From assembly GCF_030295385.1 (NCBI RefSeq), contig NZ_AP027079.1:1364001-1428000 (forward strand): 64,000 nucleotides of DNA, given 5' to 3'. Source of the DNA: Geothrix oryzae (GTDB lineage: Bacteria; Acidobacteriota; Holophagae; Holophagales; Holophagaceae). Positions 34,491 through 41,958 of the stretch are shown here, one piece after another. The stretch's first letter is position 1. Each line of letters starts with the position of its first letter. The notes beneath the pieces were generated by a model that was given only the letters and a program-made list of their open reading frames with translations, did not search any database and had not been told where the DNA came from. A program made the position numbers and the translations under genes.

Positions 34491-34643
34491 CTATTCCAAC
34501 CCGAAGGTGGAGGTCTCCAGTTCCTTCTTCTCGGTATCGCCCCCAAAAGCGAGGGGCGATACCGAGGCTTCTCTCCTGGTCCTAATGGGTGGATCGCGCG
34601 GCCGCTATTCCAACCCGAAGGTGGAGGTCTCCAGTTCCTTCTT
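34491..34643 (-). repeat. Exact 39-bp duplication of the E2 gene 3' end, 114-bp period
   Basis: Positions 34605-34643 are the last 12 codons and TAG of the E2 gene. An identical 39-bp copy lies at 34491-34529, downstream of the stop on the minus strand. The 75-bp spacer between them carries a 14-bp perfect inverted repeat directly abutting the displaced copy. The arrangement is the same as at pepQ: gene end, hairpin spacer, gene end. Confidence 0.95.
34530..34566. repeat. 14-bp perfect hairpin beside the displaced E2 3' end
   Basis: Arms 34530-34543 (CTCGGTATCGCCCC) and 34553-34566 pair perfectly around a 9-nt loop. No T run follows on the minus strand, so it is not a standard terminator. 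It abuts the displaced 39-bp copy exactly, which points to a role in, or trace of, the rearrangement. Confidence 0.85.
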
Positions 34644-35942
34644 GGCGAAGGCCATGAACAGGTCGGCGGTGGCGCCGTCGACGATCCGGTGATCGAAGCC
34701 GAGGCTGCTGAACATCATCTGGCGGATGGCGATGAAGTCGGTGCCGTCGGGGCCGGTGATGACCACAGGCCGCTTCACGATGGCGCCCACGCCCTGGATG
34801 GCCGCCTGGGGCTGGTTGATGATGGGCAGGCCGAAGGTGTCGCCGTAGACGCCGGGGTTGGTGATGGTGAAGGTGCCGCCGCTGATCTCGTCGGGCTTGA
34901 GCTGCTTGGTGCGCGCCCGCTCGGCCAGGTCGTTGAGGCTGCGGGCCAGGCCGCCCAGGTTCATCATGTCGGCGTTCTTCACCACGGGGACGATGAGGCC
35001 CCAGTCCAGGCTCACGGCGATGCCGAGGTTGATGTCCTGCTTGTAGACGATGTTGTCGCCGTCCACGGAGGCGTTGGCGATGGGATAGGCGCGCAGCGCC
35101 TTGCAGGCCGCCATCATCACGAACGGCATGAAGCTGAGCTTCGTACCGAACTGGGCCTCGAAGGCCTTCTTGTGCTTGTTGCGCAGCTGGGCCACATGGG
35201 TCATGTCGATCTCGAAGATCGTGTAGGCGTGGGCCGAGGTGCGGCGGCTGGCCACCATGTTGTCGGCGATGATCTTGCGCATGCGGCTCATGGGCTCGAC
35301 CTTCACGCGCTCGCCCGCGGCGAAGGCCGGCATGGCGGGGGCGGGGGCCACCGAGAGGGCGGGGCTGATGCCCAGCGTGGGCGCGGAGGGATCATGAACC
35401 GCGGGCAGGACCGGGGCGATGGCCGTAGGTGAGGGGGCGGCTGAGGAGGCCGCCGAGGGGCCCTTGGCCAGATGCGCTTCCATGTCCTCCTTGGTGACGC
35501 GTCCAGCCTGGCCCGTGCCCTGGATCCGGGCGAGATCCACGCCGTGCTGCTTGGCCATCTCGCGGACGAGGGGGCTGCTCTTGGTCCGGAGGCGGCCTTC
35601 AAGGCTGTTGTCATCCTCGTCGGCGAGAGGCGCCGTGACGGCGGAGACCGCGGCGGCCACGGGCGAGGAAGGGGCCGGAGCGGCGGCGCCCGCGGGCTTC
35701 TCGGAGGCGGCGCCGATGCGGGCCACCACGGTGCCCACGGGGACCGTGGCGTTGACTTCCACGAGGATCTCCAGCAGGGTGCCGGCGGCGGGGGCGGGGA
35801 TCTCCGCGTCCACCTTGTCGGTGCTGATCTCGTAGAGCGTCTCGTCCTTGGCGATCACATCGCCGACCTTCTTGTGCCACTTCAATACGGTGGCTTCCGC
35901 AATGCTCTCGCCCATCTGGGGCATGACGACATCAAAGGCCAT
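34605..35942 (-). CDS. 2-oxoacid dehydrogenase E2 (dihydrolipoamide acyltransferase)
   Basis: A 445-residue core subunit of a pyruvate, 2-oxoglutarate or branched-chain 2-oxoacid dehydrogenase complex. The lipoyl domain (1-80) has the lipoylated Lys in ISTDKVDAEIP. An Ala/Pro linker, an E3/E1-binding domain (about 120-158, SPLVREMAKQHGVDL) and another linker precede the catalytic domain (about 210-445) with SRMRKIIADNM, the active-site DHRIVDGA and FTITNPGVYGD. The acyl specificity cannot be settled, and no E1 or E3 gene is in the window. It follows gatA by 9 bases. Its last codons are duplicated downstream. Confidence 0.92.
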   Translation of the reverse strand: MAFDVVMPQMGESIAEATVLKWHKKVGDVIAKDETLYEISTDKVDAEIPAPAAGTLLEILVEVNATVPVGTVVARIGAASEKPAGAAAPAPSSPVAAAVSAVTAPLADEDDNSLEGRLRTKSSPLVREMAKQHGVDLARIQGTGQAGRVTKEDMEAHLAKGPSAASSAAPSPTAIAPVLPAVHDPSAPTLGISPALSVAPAPAMPAFAAGERVKVEPMSRMRKIIADNMVASRRTSAHAYTIFEIDMTHVAQLRNKHKKAFEAQFGTKLSFMPFVMMAACKALRAYPIANASVDGDNIVYKQDINLGIAVSLDWGLIVPVVKNADMMNLGGLARSLNDLAERARTKQLKPDEISGGTFTITNPGVYGDTFGLPIINQPQAAIQGVGAIVKRPVVITGPDGTDFIAIRQMMFSSLGFDHRIVDGATADLFMAFAKKELETSTFGLE

Positions 35943-35951
35943 GGTTCGCTC

Positions 35952-37412
35952 CTATGCGGACAGGGTCGGGGTTTCGAAGTGGTGGCGGGTGGCGGACTGG
36001 AAGGCGTGGGCCGCCTCGAGCAGACGGACATCCGACAAGGCGGGTCCGATGAGTTGGATGCCGACGGGGAGGCCGCCGGTGAAGCCCGCGGGCATGGAAA
36101 GGCAGGGAAGCCCGGCCAGGGAGGCGGGAACAGTGAAGGCATCGGCGAGATACATGGCCAGGGGATCCTCCGTCTTGGCGCCGAACGGAAAGGCCGTACC
36201 GGGGCTGACGGGGGAGGCCAGGATATCGGCCTCGGCGAAGGCGGCGTGGAAATCCCCAGTGATGAGGGTTCGGGCCTTCAGGGCCTTCAGGTAGAAGGCG
36301 TCGTAGTAGCCCTTGGACAGGCAGAAGGTCCCGAGGAGGATGCGTCGCTTGACCTCCGAGCCCAGGCCCTGGTCCCGGGTCTCGGCGATCATCTCCGGCA
36401 ATCCGCCCTCGGAGGGACGGACGCGGAGCCCGAACCTCACGCCATCGAAGCGGCTGAGGTTGCTGGAGACTTCGCTAGTGCAGAGCAGGTAGTAGGTGTC
36501 GATGGCGCAGCGGGTGTGGGGTAGGCTCACCTCCACCAGCCGCGCGCCGAGGCGCTCGAACTCCCGGAGGGCCCCGTCGAGGACGGCCCGGACCGCGGGC
36601 TCCAGGCCTTCGGCGAAGTACTCCTTTGGAAGGCCGATGCGAAGGCCCTTGAGGTCGGCGGCCCGGAGGGGCGCCAGCCGCTCGGCTTCCGGCAGATCCA
36701 CCGAGGTGCTGTCCTGGGGGTCGACGCCGGCCATGACCTGGAAGGCCAGGGCCAGATCTTCGGCGGTGGCGGCGATGGGGCCCACCTGATCCAGGCTCGA
36801 GGCCATGGCCGTGAGCCCGTAGCGGCTGAGGACGCCGTAGGTGGGGCGGAGCGCCGTCACATTGCAGAAGCTGGCGGGCAGGCGGACGGAACCGCCGGTG
36901 TCGCTGCCCAGGGCCAAGGGGGCGTAGCCGGCGGCCACGGACACGACGGACCCACTGCTGCTGCCGCCGGGCACCCGCGAGGGGTCCCAGGGGTTGCGGG
37001 TGGGGCCGAAGGCGCTGTATTCGCCACTGGAACCCATGGCGAACTCGTCGAGGTTGGCCTTGGCGATGGGGACCGCGCCGGCCTCGAGCAACCGGCGCAC
37101 CACGGTGGCGTCGTAGGGCGCCACATAGCCGTCGAGCACGCGGGAGCCGCAGGTCATCGGCAGGCCCGACCAGTGGAGGTTGTCCTTGAGCACGATGGGC
37201 AGCCCGAGGACCGGGGTCCGCTCCCCGGCGCCCAGACGGGCGTCGGCGGCGCGGGCCAGGGCCAGGCTCCTGGGCTCATCCTTGGCGAGCAGGGCGCGGA
37301 GGTTTCCGTCCAGGTCCCGGATCCGGTCGAAGGCGGCGCGGACCAGGGCCTCGGAGGACAGGTCGCCGGCATCCAGGCCCTCGCGCCAGTCCATCGCCGT
37401 GCCCAACCCCAT
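35952..37412 (-). CDS. gatA: Asp-tRNA(Asn)/Glu-tRNA(Gln) amidotransferase subunit A
   Basis: A 486-residue amidase-signature enzyme that releases ammonia from glutamine for the transamidation of misacylated tRNA. The Ser-cisSer-Lys triad is visible: Lys in IVLKDNLH and the two Ser in PGGSSSGS / GSDTGGSVRLPA. GatA-specific stretches include PTYGVLSRYGL, DQVGPIA and RRILLGTFCLSKGYYDAFY. The ATG at 37412 has AGAGGAG five bases upstream; longer in-frame starts lack conserved sequence. gatC and gatB are absent from the window, so the complex is encoded at more than one locus. Confidence 0.93.
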   Translation of the reverse strand: MGLGTAMDWREGLDAGDLSSEALVRAAFDRIRDLDGNLRALLAKDEPRSLALARAADARLGAGERTPVLGLPIVLKDNLHWSGLPMTCGSRVLDGYVAPYDATVVRRLLEAGAVPIAKANLDEFAMGSSGEYSAFGPTRNPWDPSRVPGGSSSGSVVSVAAGYAPLALGSDTGGSVRLPASFCNVTALRPTYGVLSRYGLTAMASSLDQVGPIAATAEDLALAFQVMAGVDPQDSTSVDLPEAERLAPLRAADLKGLRIGLPKEYFAEGLEPAVRAVLDGALREFERLGARLVEVSLPHTRCAIDTYYLLCTSEVSSNLSRFDGVRFGLRVRPSEGGLPEMIAETRDQGLGSEVKRRILLGTFCLSKGYYDAFYLKALKARTLITGDFHAAFAEADILASPVSPGTAFPFGAKTEDPLAMYLADAFTVPASLAGLPCLSMPAGFTGGLPVGIQLIGPALSDVRLLEAAHAFQSATRHHFETPTLSA

Positions 37413-37625
37413 GCCCGCTCCTCTGGAACCTTCTACTTTGCCATCACGAGGGGGTCTCTTCCAGCCTTGGCCACCGGGGTGGAGACAGCATCTCCCCGGA
37501 GGAATCCAGCGAGCACGATAGCTCTGGACCTGCATTCGGATCGGAAATAGGCTACCATCCTCTGCTCAAGCCCTGTTCTTCCACTCGCATGCGCTGCACC
37601 GACCCGATAGGTACCGCGGAATCCC

Positions 37626-38354
37626 ATGAATCCATTCGATGTGCTGGAAATCCCGCCGGATGCCTCACCCGAGGACATCAAGACGGCGTATCACCGGCTC
37701 GCCAAACGGTGGCATCCCGACCGGTTCACCGGAGCTGAGAAGGCCGAGGCGGAGGCAAAGTTTCGTGAGCTGGCCGAGGCCTTCAGCATCCTGAAGGATC
37801 CCGGCAAGCGGCTGACGGCCCTGCAGCAGGCACCGCGCGCCGCGGCGGCACCGGCCAAAGAGAAGGAGCGGGAGCCCGAATCCGCTCAGGAGCGGACGCC
37901 CGAAGACTGGGCGGCCATGGCCAAGGCTGCCCTGGACGAAGGACGGGTGGATCAGGCCCGGGCCCTCATCCACTACGCCATCCGGCTGGACGAAAAGAAG
38001 CCTCAGTACCACGCACTTCTCGCCGCCATCCTCGAACGGGAAGGCAGCGACCTCCGGGCCGTGGTGAAGGCCCTCGAGGCGGCCGTCCGCCTCGCCCCCC
38101 TGGATGTGGAGAGCCACATCCGGCTGGCGGGACACTTCCAAACGCTTGGAATGACGGCGCGGGCCCAGCGGCACCTTCAGAAGGCCCGGGAGATCTCGCC
38201 CAACCACCCCAAGCTGCGGCAGTCCGCCCCCAAGGGCGGCCAGGGCGCCAAGACAGGAGCCGGGCAGGGGCCGAAAGGCAAAGCTGCCGCGGCTGCGCCG
38301 AGTCTCGTGGATCAGCTAAAGGACCTCTGGGGCCGACTGACGGGAAAGGGTTGA
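37626..38354 (+). CDS. J-domain protein with C-terminal TPR-like helices
   Basis: A 242-residue protein. Residues 1-65 are a J domain with His30-Pro31-Asp32 in RWHPDRF, the motif that stimulates DnaK ATPase. After a charged Ala/Glu linker, residues about 95-195 form TPR-like helix pairs (AKAALDEGRVDQARALIHYAIR, then VKALEAAVRLAPLDVESHIRLAGHF). A Lys/Gly/Ala-rich tail follows. It lacks the G/F and zinc regions of DnaJ, so it is a specialised co-chaperone. A PP2C phosphatase gene follows after two bases, and the pilus operon lies beyond, so it may act in that assembly; this is inference from position. Confidence 0.88.
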   Translation: MNPFDVLEIPPDASPEDIKTAYHRLAKRWHPDRFTGAEKAEAEAKFRELAEAFSILKDPGKRLTALQQAPRAAAAPAKEKEREPESAQERTPEDWAAMAKAALDEGRVDQARALIHYAIRLDEKKPQYHALLAAILEREGSDLRAVVKALEAAVRLAPLDVESHIRLAGHFQTLGMTARAQRHLQKAREISPNHPKLRQSAPKGGQGAKTGAGQGPKGKAAAAAPSLVDQLKDLWGRLTGKG

Positions 38355-38356
38355 TC

Positions 38357-39124
38357 ATGAGGATCCAAGCCGCTGGCAAGACGGATGTCGGTTGTGTTCG
38401 CAAACACAACGAGGACAGCTTCCTGGCGGACGAGGGGCTGGGGCTTTTCGTGGTGGCGGACGGACTGGGCGGCCATGCGGCCGGCGAAGTCGCCAGCCAG
38501 ATCGTGGTGGAGACCATCGCCCGTTTCGTGGGCGAGACGCTGGAGAAGGACCGCACCTGGCCCCTTGAGTACAACCCCTCCCTTTCTTATGACGGGAACC
38601 GGTTGCGGGTGGCCCTGATGCTTTCGGATCAGGCCATCGCGGAGGACATCCGGCGAAACCCGGAGCGGGAGACCATGGGTTCCACGGTGGTGGCGGGTCT
38701 GTTCCACGGCGCCAAGGTGACCCTGGCCCATGTGGGGGACAGCCGGGCCTACCTCCTGAATGCCGAGGGAATCCATCAGGTCACCCGGGACCACAGCTGG
38801 GTGGCGGAGCAGGTGGCCAACGGGATCCTCACCCCGTCCGAGGCCCGGGTCCACCCCTTCCGGAATGTCATCACCCAGGCCCTGGGAAACGGGGGCGAGC
38901 TGGATATTGAGATCCAGGATTTGGAACTGGGCAAAACGGATCGACTCTTGCTTTGCTCCGATGGCCTGTCAGGAATGATCGGTGATAAACAGATCTGGGA
39001 CATCGTAGAGCAGTCAAATGATCTCCAAACTGCTGTGGAATCACTTGTTTTCATAGCACGGGAGCACGGCGGCGAAGACAATATCACCGCCATCCTGGTC
39101 GGTTTGGACGCGGAGGATTCTTGA
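38357..39124 (+). CDS. PP2C-family Ser/Thr protein phosphatase (Stp1-like), copy 1
   Basis: A 255-residue metal-dependent phosphatase. Motifs in order: DVGCVRKHNEDSF, VVADGLGGHAAGE, GSTVVAGL, HVGDSRAYLL, RDHSWV, LLCSDGLSGM and GGEDNITAIL, with all metal-binding Asp present. The ATG at 38357 has AAAGGG six bases upstream; a TTG at 38351 is less likely. It is coupled to the J-domain gene and precedes pilMNOPQ. No protein kinase gene is nearby; a second, similar phosphatase is at 46428. Confidence 0.93.
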   Translation: MRIQAAGKTDVGCVRKHNEDSFLADEGLGLFVVADGLGGHAAGEVASQIVVETIARFVGETLEKDRTWPLEYNPSLSYDGNRLRVALMLSDQAIAEDIRRNPERETMGSTVVAGLFHGAKVTLAHVGDSRAYLLNAEGIHQVTRDHSWVAEQVANGILTPSEARVHPFRNVITQALGNGGELDIEIQDLELGKTDRLLLCSDGLSGMIGDKQIWDIVEQSNDLQTAVESLVFIAREHGGEDNITAILVGLDAEDS

Positions 39125-39141
39125 TGCAAGCGCAGTTAACC

Positions 39142-39169
39142 TTGACCTAATCCATTCCGGCGGTACCCT
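39142..39169 (+). promoter_or_regulatory. Possible sigma-70 promoter for the pilM operon
   Basis: TTGACC (39142-39147) and TACCCT (39164-39169) are separated by 16 bases in the 79-bp gap before pilM. The -35 is a near-perfect match and the -10 a moderate one. Position and spacing fit, but no experimental support exists. Confidence 0.45.
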
Positions 39170-39203
39170 TCCAACTACCTAAATTCTCCAAGTGAGGCGT
39201 CCG

Positions 39204-40286
39204 GTGGGTCTTTTCGGAAGCAAAACCAAAAGTCTGGTCGGCTTGGATATTGGCTCCAGCTCGGTGAAAGTCTGCGAACTTCAGCAGATCGGGAAGGGCA
39301 GCAATATCCGTTACCGCCTGCAGAAACTCGGGCAGGTGCCCCTTCCGGCCGACGCCATCGTGGATGGCGACATCATGGATAGCAACGCTGTGTCGTCGGC
39401 TATCCGTCAGGTTCTGGCAGAACAGAAAATCAAGGCCAAGGATGTGGCCATCTCAGTGTCAGGCCAGCAGGTGATGGTCAAAAAAGTGACATTTCCCCTG
39501 ATGAGCCAGGCCGAGCTGGCCGAATCCGTCCGCTGGGAAGCGGAGAGCTTCTTCCCCGCTGGACAGGGATTGGATTCCTACGCACTGGACTACTACCTCA
39601 TCGAGGAGCGGGCGGCGGACGGCAACATGGATGTCGTCCTGGTGGCCTGCCGGAAGGACAAGCTCGAAGCCTATGTCAGCTGCGTGGCCCAGGCCGGTTG
39701 CAGCCCAAAGGTGGTGGATGTCGATGTGTTCGCAGTCCAGAACGCCTACGAAGCCAACACTTCGGGCATGGGCCGGGAAGAGGTCGTCGCCCTGGTCAAC
39801 ATGGGCGCCACCTTCACGAACCTCACCATGATGGTCGGCGGGAAGTCGGTGTTCTGGCGCGACATGGCGTGGGGCAGCGGCCGCTACTCCGAAAAGCTCA
39901 TGGAGGATTGGGGCGTGAGCCGCGAGGCCGCCGAGCGGCTGAAGCGGAACCAGGCCTCTGAGGGGCGGGAGCCGGAGGAGATCCAGCCTTCGATCAACGC
40001 GGTGTCCGATGCCTTCGCCGATGAACTCAGCCGCACGCTCGACTTCTTCAAGAGCAGCTTCAAGGTGGACCGTCTCGACCGCGTGCTGGTCAGCGGCGGC
40101 GGATCCATGATCCACGGATTGATGGATGTGCTGAGCGATCGGCTCCGGGTATCGGTGGATCGCTTCAATCCCTTCCAGCTCATCGAAATCGACGGCCGGA
40201 CCGAGGATCCCGTCACGGTCCGGGAGATCGGCGGCGGCGCCGCCGTCGTCGTCGGGCTGGCCTTGCGCCAAGTGGGGGACCGATGA
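39204..40286 (+). CDS. pilM: Type IV pilus assembly protein PilM
   Basis: A 360-residue actin-like cytoplasmic protein that binds the N-terminus of PilN and links the inner-membrane platform to the motor. The nucleotide fold shows VGLDIGSSSVKVCEL near the start and VLVSGGGSMIHGL near the end, with VALVNMGATFTNL between. The GTG at 39204 is preferred to the GTG at 39192: GAGG is spaced six bases before it, and it gives the conserved VGLFGSKTKSLVGLDIG beginning. Its stop overlaps pilN (ATGA). It is the first of five pilus genes. Confidence 0.95.
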   Translation: MGLFGSKTKSLVGLDIGSSSVKVCELQQIGKGSNIRYRLQKLGQVPLPADAIVDGDIMDSNAVSSAIRQVLAEQKIKAKDVAISVSGQQVMVKKVTFPLMSQAELAESVRWEAESFFPAGQGLDSYALDYYLIEERAADGNMDVVLVACRKDKLEAYVSCVAQAGCSPKVVDVDVFAVQNAYEANTSGMGREEVVALVNMGATFTNLTMMVGGKSVFWRDMAWGSGRYSEKLMEDWGVSREAAERLKRNQASEGREPEEIQPSINAVSDAFADELSRTLDFFKSSFKVDRLDRVLVSGGGSMIHGLMDVLSDRLRVSVDRFNPFQLIEIDGRTEDPVTVREIGGGAAVVVGLALRQVGDR

Positions 40287-40882
40287 TCAAGATCAACCTG
40301 CTGGGTGACGCGCTGGCTCAGGGCGGAGCCAAAAAGGGAGCGGACAAGGCTGCGGCCGAGCCGGTCCAGATCTATACGGGCGAGGGCGGAAGCCGCTCCA
40401 GCCTTCCCATCGCCGGCGTGGTGGTCGGTCTCCTGTTCGCCGCCTTCGGCGGCATCTACTACATCTGGCTGAACAGCGAGTTCACCAAGGCCGAGAAGCA
40501 CAAGGCCGAGCTGGAACGCGACAAGAAGCTGTACGAACCCTACATCGCGCTGGAGAAGACCTTCCGGGACAAGAAGGCCGCCCTCCAGAAGAAGGAAGAG
40601 GTGATGACCGCCCTCAAGCGCCAGCAGTCGCTGCCGGTGCACTTCCTCGAAGAGCTCGCGAGCAGCTTGCCGGACGATGTGTGGTTCAAGAAGGTCTCCC
40701 AGAAGGGGGCCGTCATCACCATCGAGGGCGAGGGCAGGAACTTCGAGTCCATCAACTCCTTCTACGGTAACCTCCAGTCCCGCACCCGCTGGTTCAAGAA
40801 GATCAACTACCCTGGCGCGAAACGGGGGAGCACCGGCTCCTTCGACTTCACGATCTCCTTCGAACTCCAGAACGCTGTCTGA
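40283..40882 (+). CDS. pilN: Type IV pilus assembly protein PilN
   Basis: A 199-residue inner-membrane protein. The cytoplasmic N-terminus begins MIKINLLGDA, the peptide that docks on PilM. One transmembrane helix (about 44-65) leads to a coiled coil and a ferredoxin-like periplasmic domain (about 115-199, LASSLPDDVWFKKVSQKG). It dimerises with PilO in the alignment complex. The start overlaps pilM by ATGA, and pilO follows after 8 bases. Confidence 0.93.
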   Translation: MIKINLLGDALAQGGAKKGADKAAAEPVQIYTGEGGSRSSLPIAGVVVGLLFAAFGGIYYIWLNSEFTKAEKHKAELERDKKLYEPYIALEKTFRDKKAALQKKEEVMTALKRQQSLPVHFLEELASSLPDDVWFKKVSQKGAVITIEGEGRNFESINSFYGNLQSRTRWFKKINYPGAKRGSTGSFDFTISFELQNAV

Positions 40883-40890
40883 GGTAGGCC

Positions 40891-41502
40891 ATGAATCCCC
40901 AACTTCAGAAACAGATTGGCGTGGGCGCGGTGGCCGGCATCGTTCTGGCCGGGCTGGTCTACTTCCTGCTCGGTGGGAAACGGGGCGAACTGGAGACCAT
41001 CCGGGCCGATGTGAACACCCTCCAGGCTGAGGTGGACAAGGGCAAGCTCCTGAAGGCCAACTATGAAAAGCTCCGCGAGGAAGTGGCCAAGCAGGACAAG
41101 CGCATCGACGAGCTCATCAAGATCATGCCTTCGGAAGCGGATTACGGCGAAATCCCATACCGCATCAAGAAGATCGCTGATGATGCCGGCATCGACCAGG
41201 TCTCGTTCGCCCTCAAGCCGGAGCGGAAGGACACCTACTACACCGAGAAGCCCGTGGAATTCGAATTCCGGGTGGGATACCACTCCTTCGGCCAGTTCGC
41301 CTCGCTGATCTCGGGCTACGACAAGATCATCAACATCTCCAACATCGAGTTCACCCGCAAGACTGACAACCGCAGCGTCTATCCAGCCGCGGTGAAGTGC
41401 ACGATCAGTGCCTTCGTCTACAACCCCGAACCTCCCCCGGCCGAGCCCGTCAAGAAGCCCACCCCGGCTCCGGCTCCCAAGGGCGGCGCCAAGGAGGATT
41501 GA
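40891..41502 (+). CDS. pilO: Type IV pilus assembly protein PilO
   Basis: A 203-residue bitopic protein with one TM helix (about 10-28), a coiled coil (about 30-80) and a ferredoxin-like periplasmic domain (RIKKIADDAGIDQVSFALK, then GQFASLISGYDKIINISNIEF). It pairs with PilN and contacts PilP. The Pro/Ala/Lys-rich tail is probably flexible. It has an AGGTAGG ribosome site and is followed by pilP after 9 bases. Confidence 0.93.
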   Translation: MNPQLQKQIGVGAVAGIVLAGLVYFLLGGKRGELETIRADVNTLQAEVDKGKLLKANYEKLREEVAKQDKRIDELIKIMPSEADYGEIPYRIKKIADDAGIDQVSFALKPERKDTYYTEKPVEFEFRVGYHSFGQFASLISGYDKIINISNIEFTRKTDNRSVYPAAVKCTISAFVYNPEPPPAEPVKKPTPAPAPKGGAKED

Positions 41503-41511
41503 GGAACAGCC

Positions 41512-41958
41512 ATGATCCAGAGACTCCTGTACCTCCCCCTTCTCACCGGCGCCCTCCTGAGCGCCCAGGCCGGTCCTGCCGCCAAGCCGGCTGAATCCCC
41601 GGGTGCCGAGCCGGCCCCCCAGGATGTGGCGATCGTCAAGATCACCCCCTATAAGCCCTCCATCCTGCGGGATCCCTTCTCCGCCCCCAGCGATGAGCGG
41701 CCGGTCGATGCGCTCGATGTCATCGAAGACATCGCGGTCAAGGGGATGATCCGGAAAGATGGCAAGAATTTCGCCATTGTTTCGGACAGCCGCGGCAATG
41801 TCCGATGGCTTCCCGTGGGCCATCGATTCAAGGATGGGGAAATCACCAGCATTTCCGATAAATCGGTGACTTTCCATCAATGGGAATTGAACACCACCAA
41901 CCGTTCTGTATTCCGCACCATCACGAAGACGTTCAAGCGTGAGGAGGGTAAACGATGA
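41512..41958 (+). CDS. pilP: Type IV pilus assembly protein PilP
   Basis: A 148-residue periplasmic protein. A signal peptide (about 1-18, no lipobox cysteine, unlike many PilP lipoproteins) precedes a disordered stretch and a small HR beta domain (about 60-148) with SILRDPFSAPS and VKGMIRKDGKNFAIV, which connects PilNO to the secretin. The stop overlaps pilQ by four bases (ATGA). Confidence 0.9.
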   Translation: MIQRLLYLPLLTGALLSAQAGPAAKPAESPGAEPAPQDVAIVKITPYKPSILRDPFSAPSDERPVDALDVIEDIAVKGMIRKDGKNFAIVSDSRGNVRWLPVGHRFKDGEITSISDKSVTFHQWELNTTNRSVFRTITKTFKREEGKR

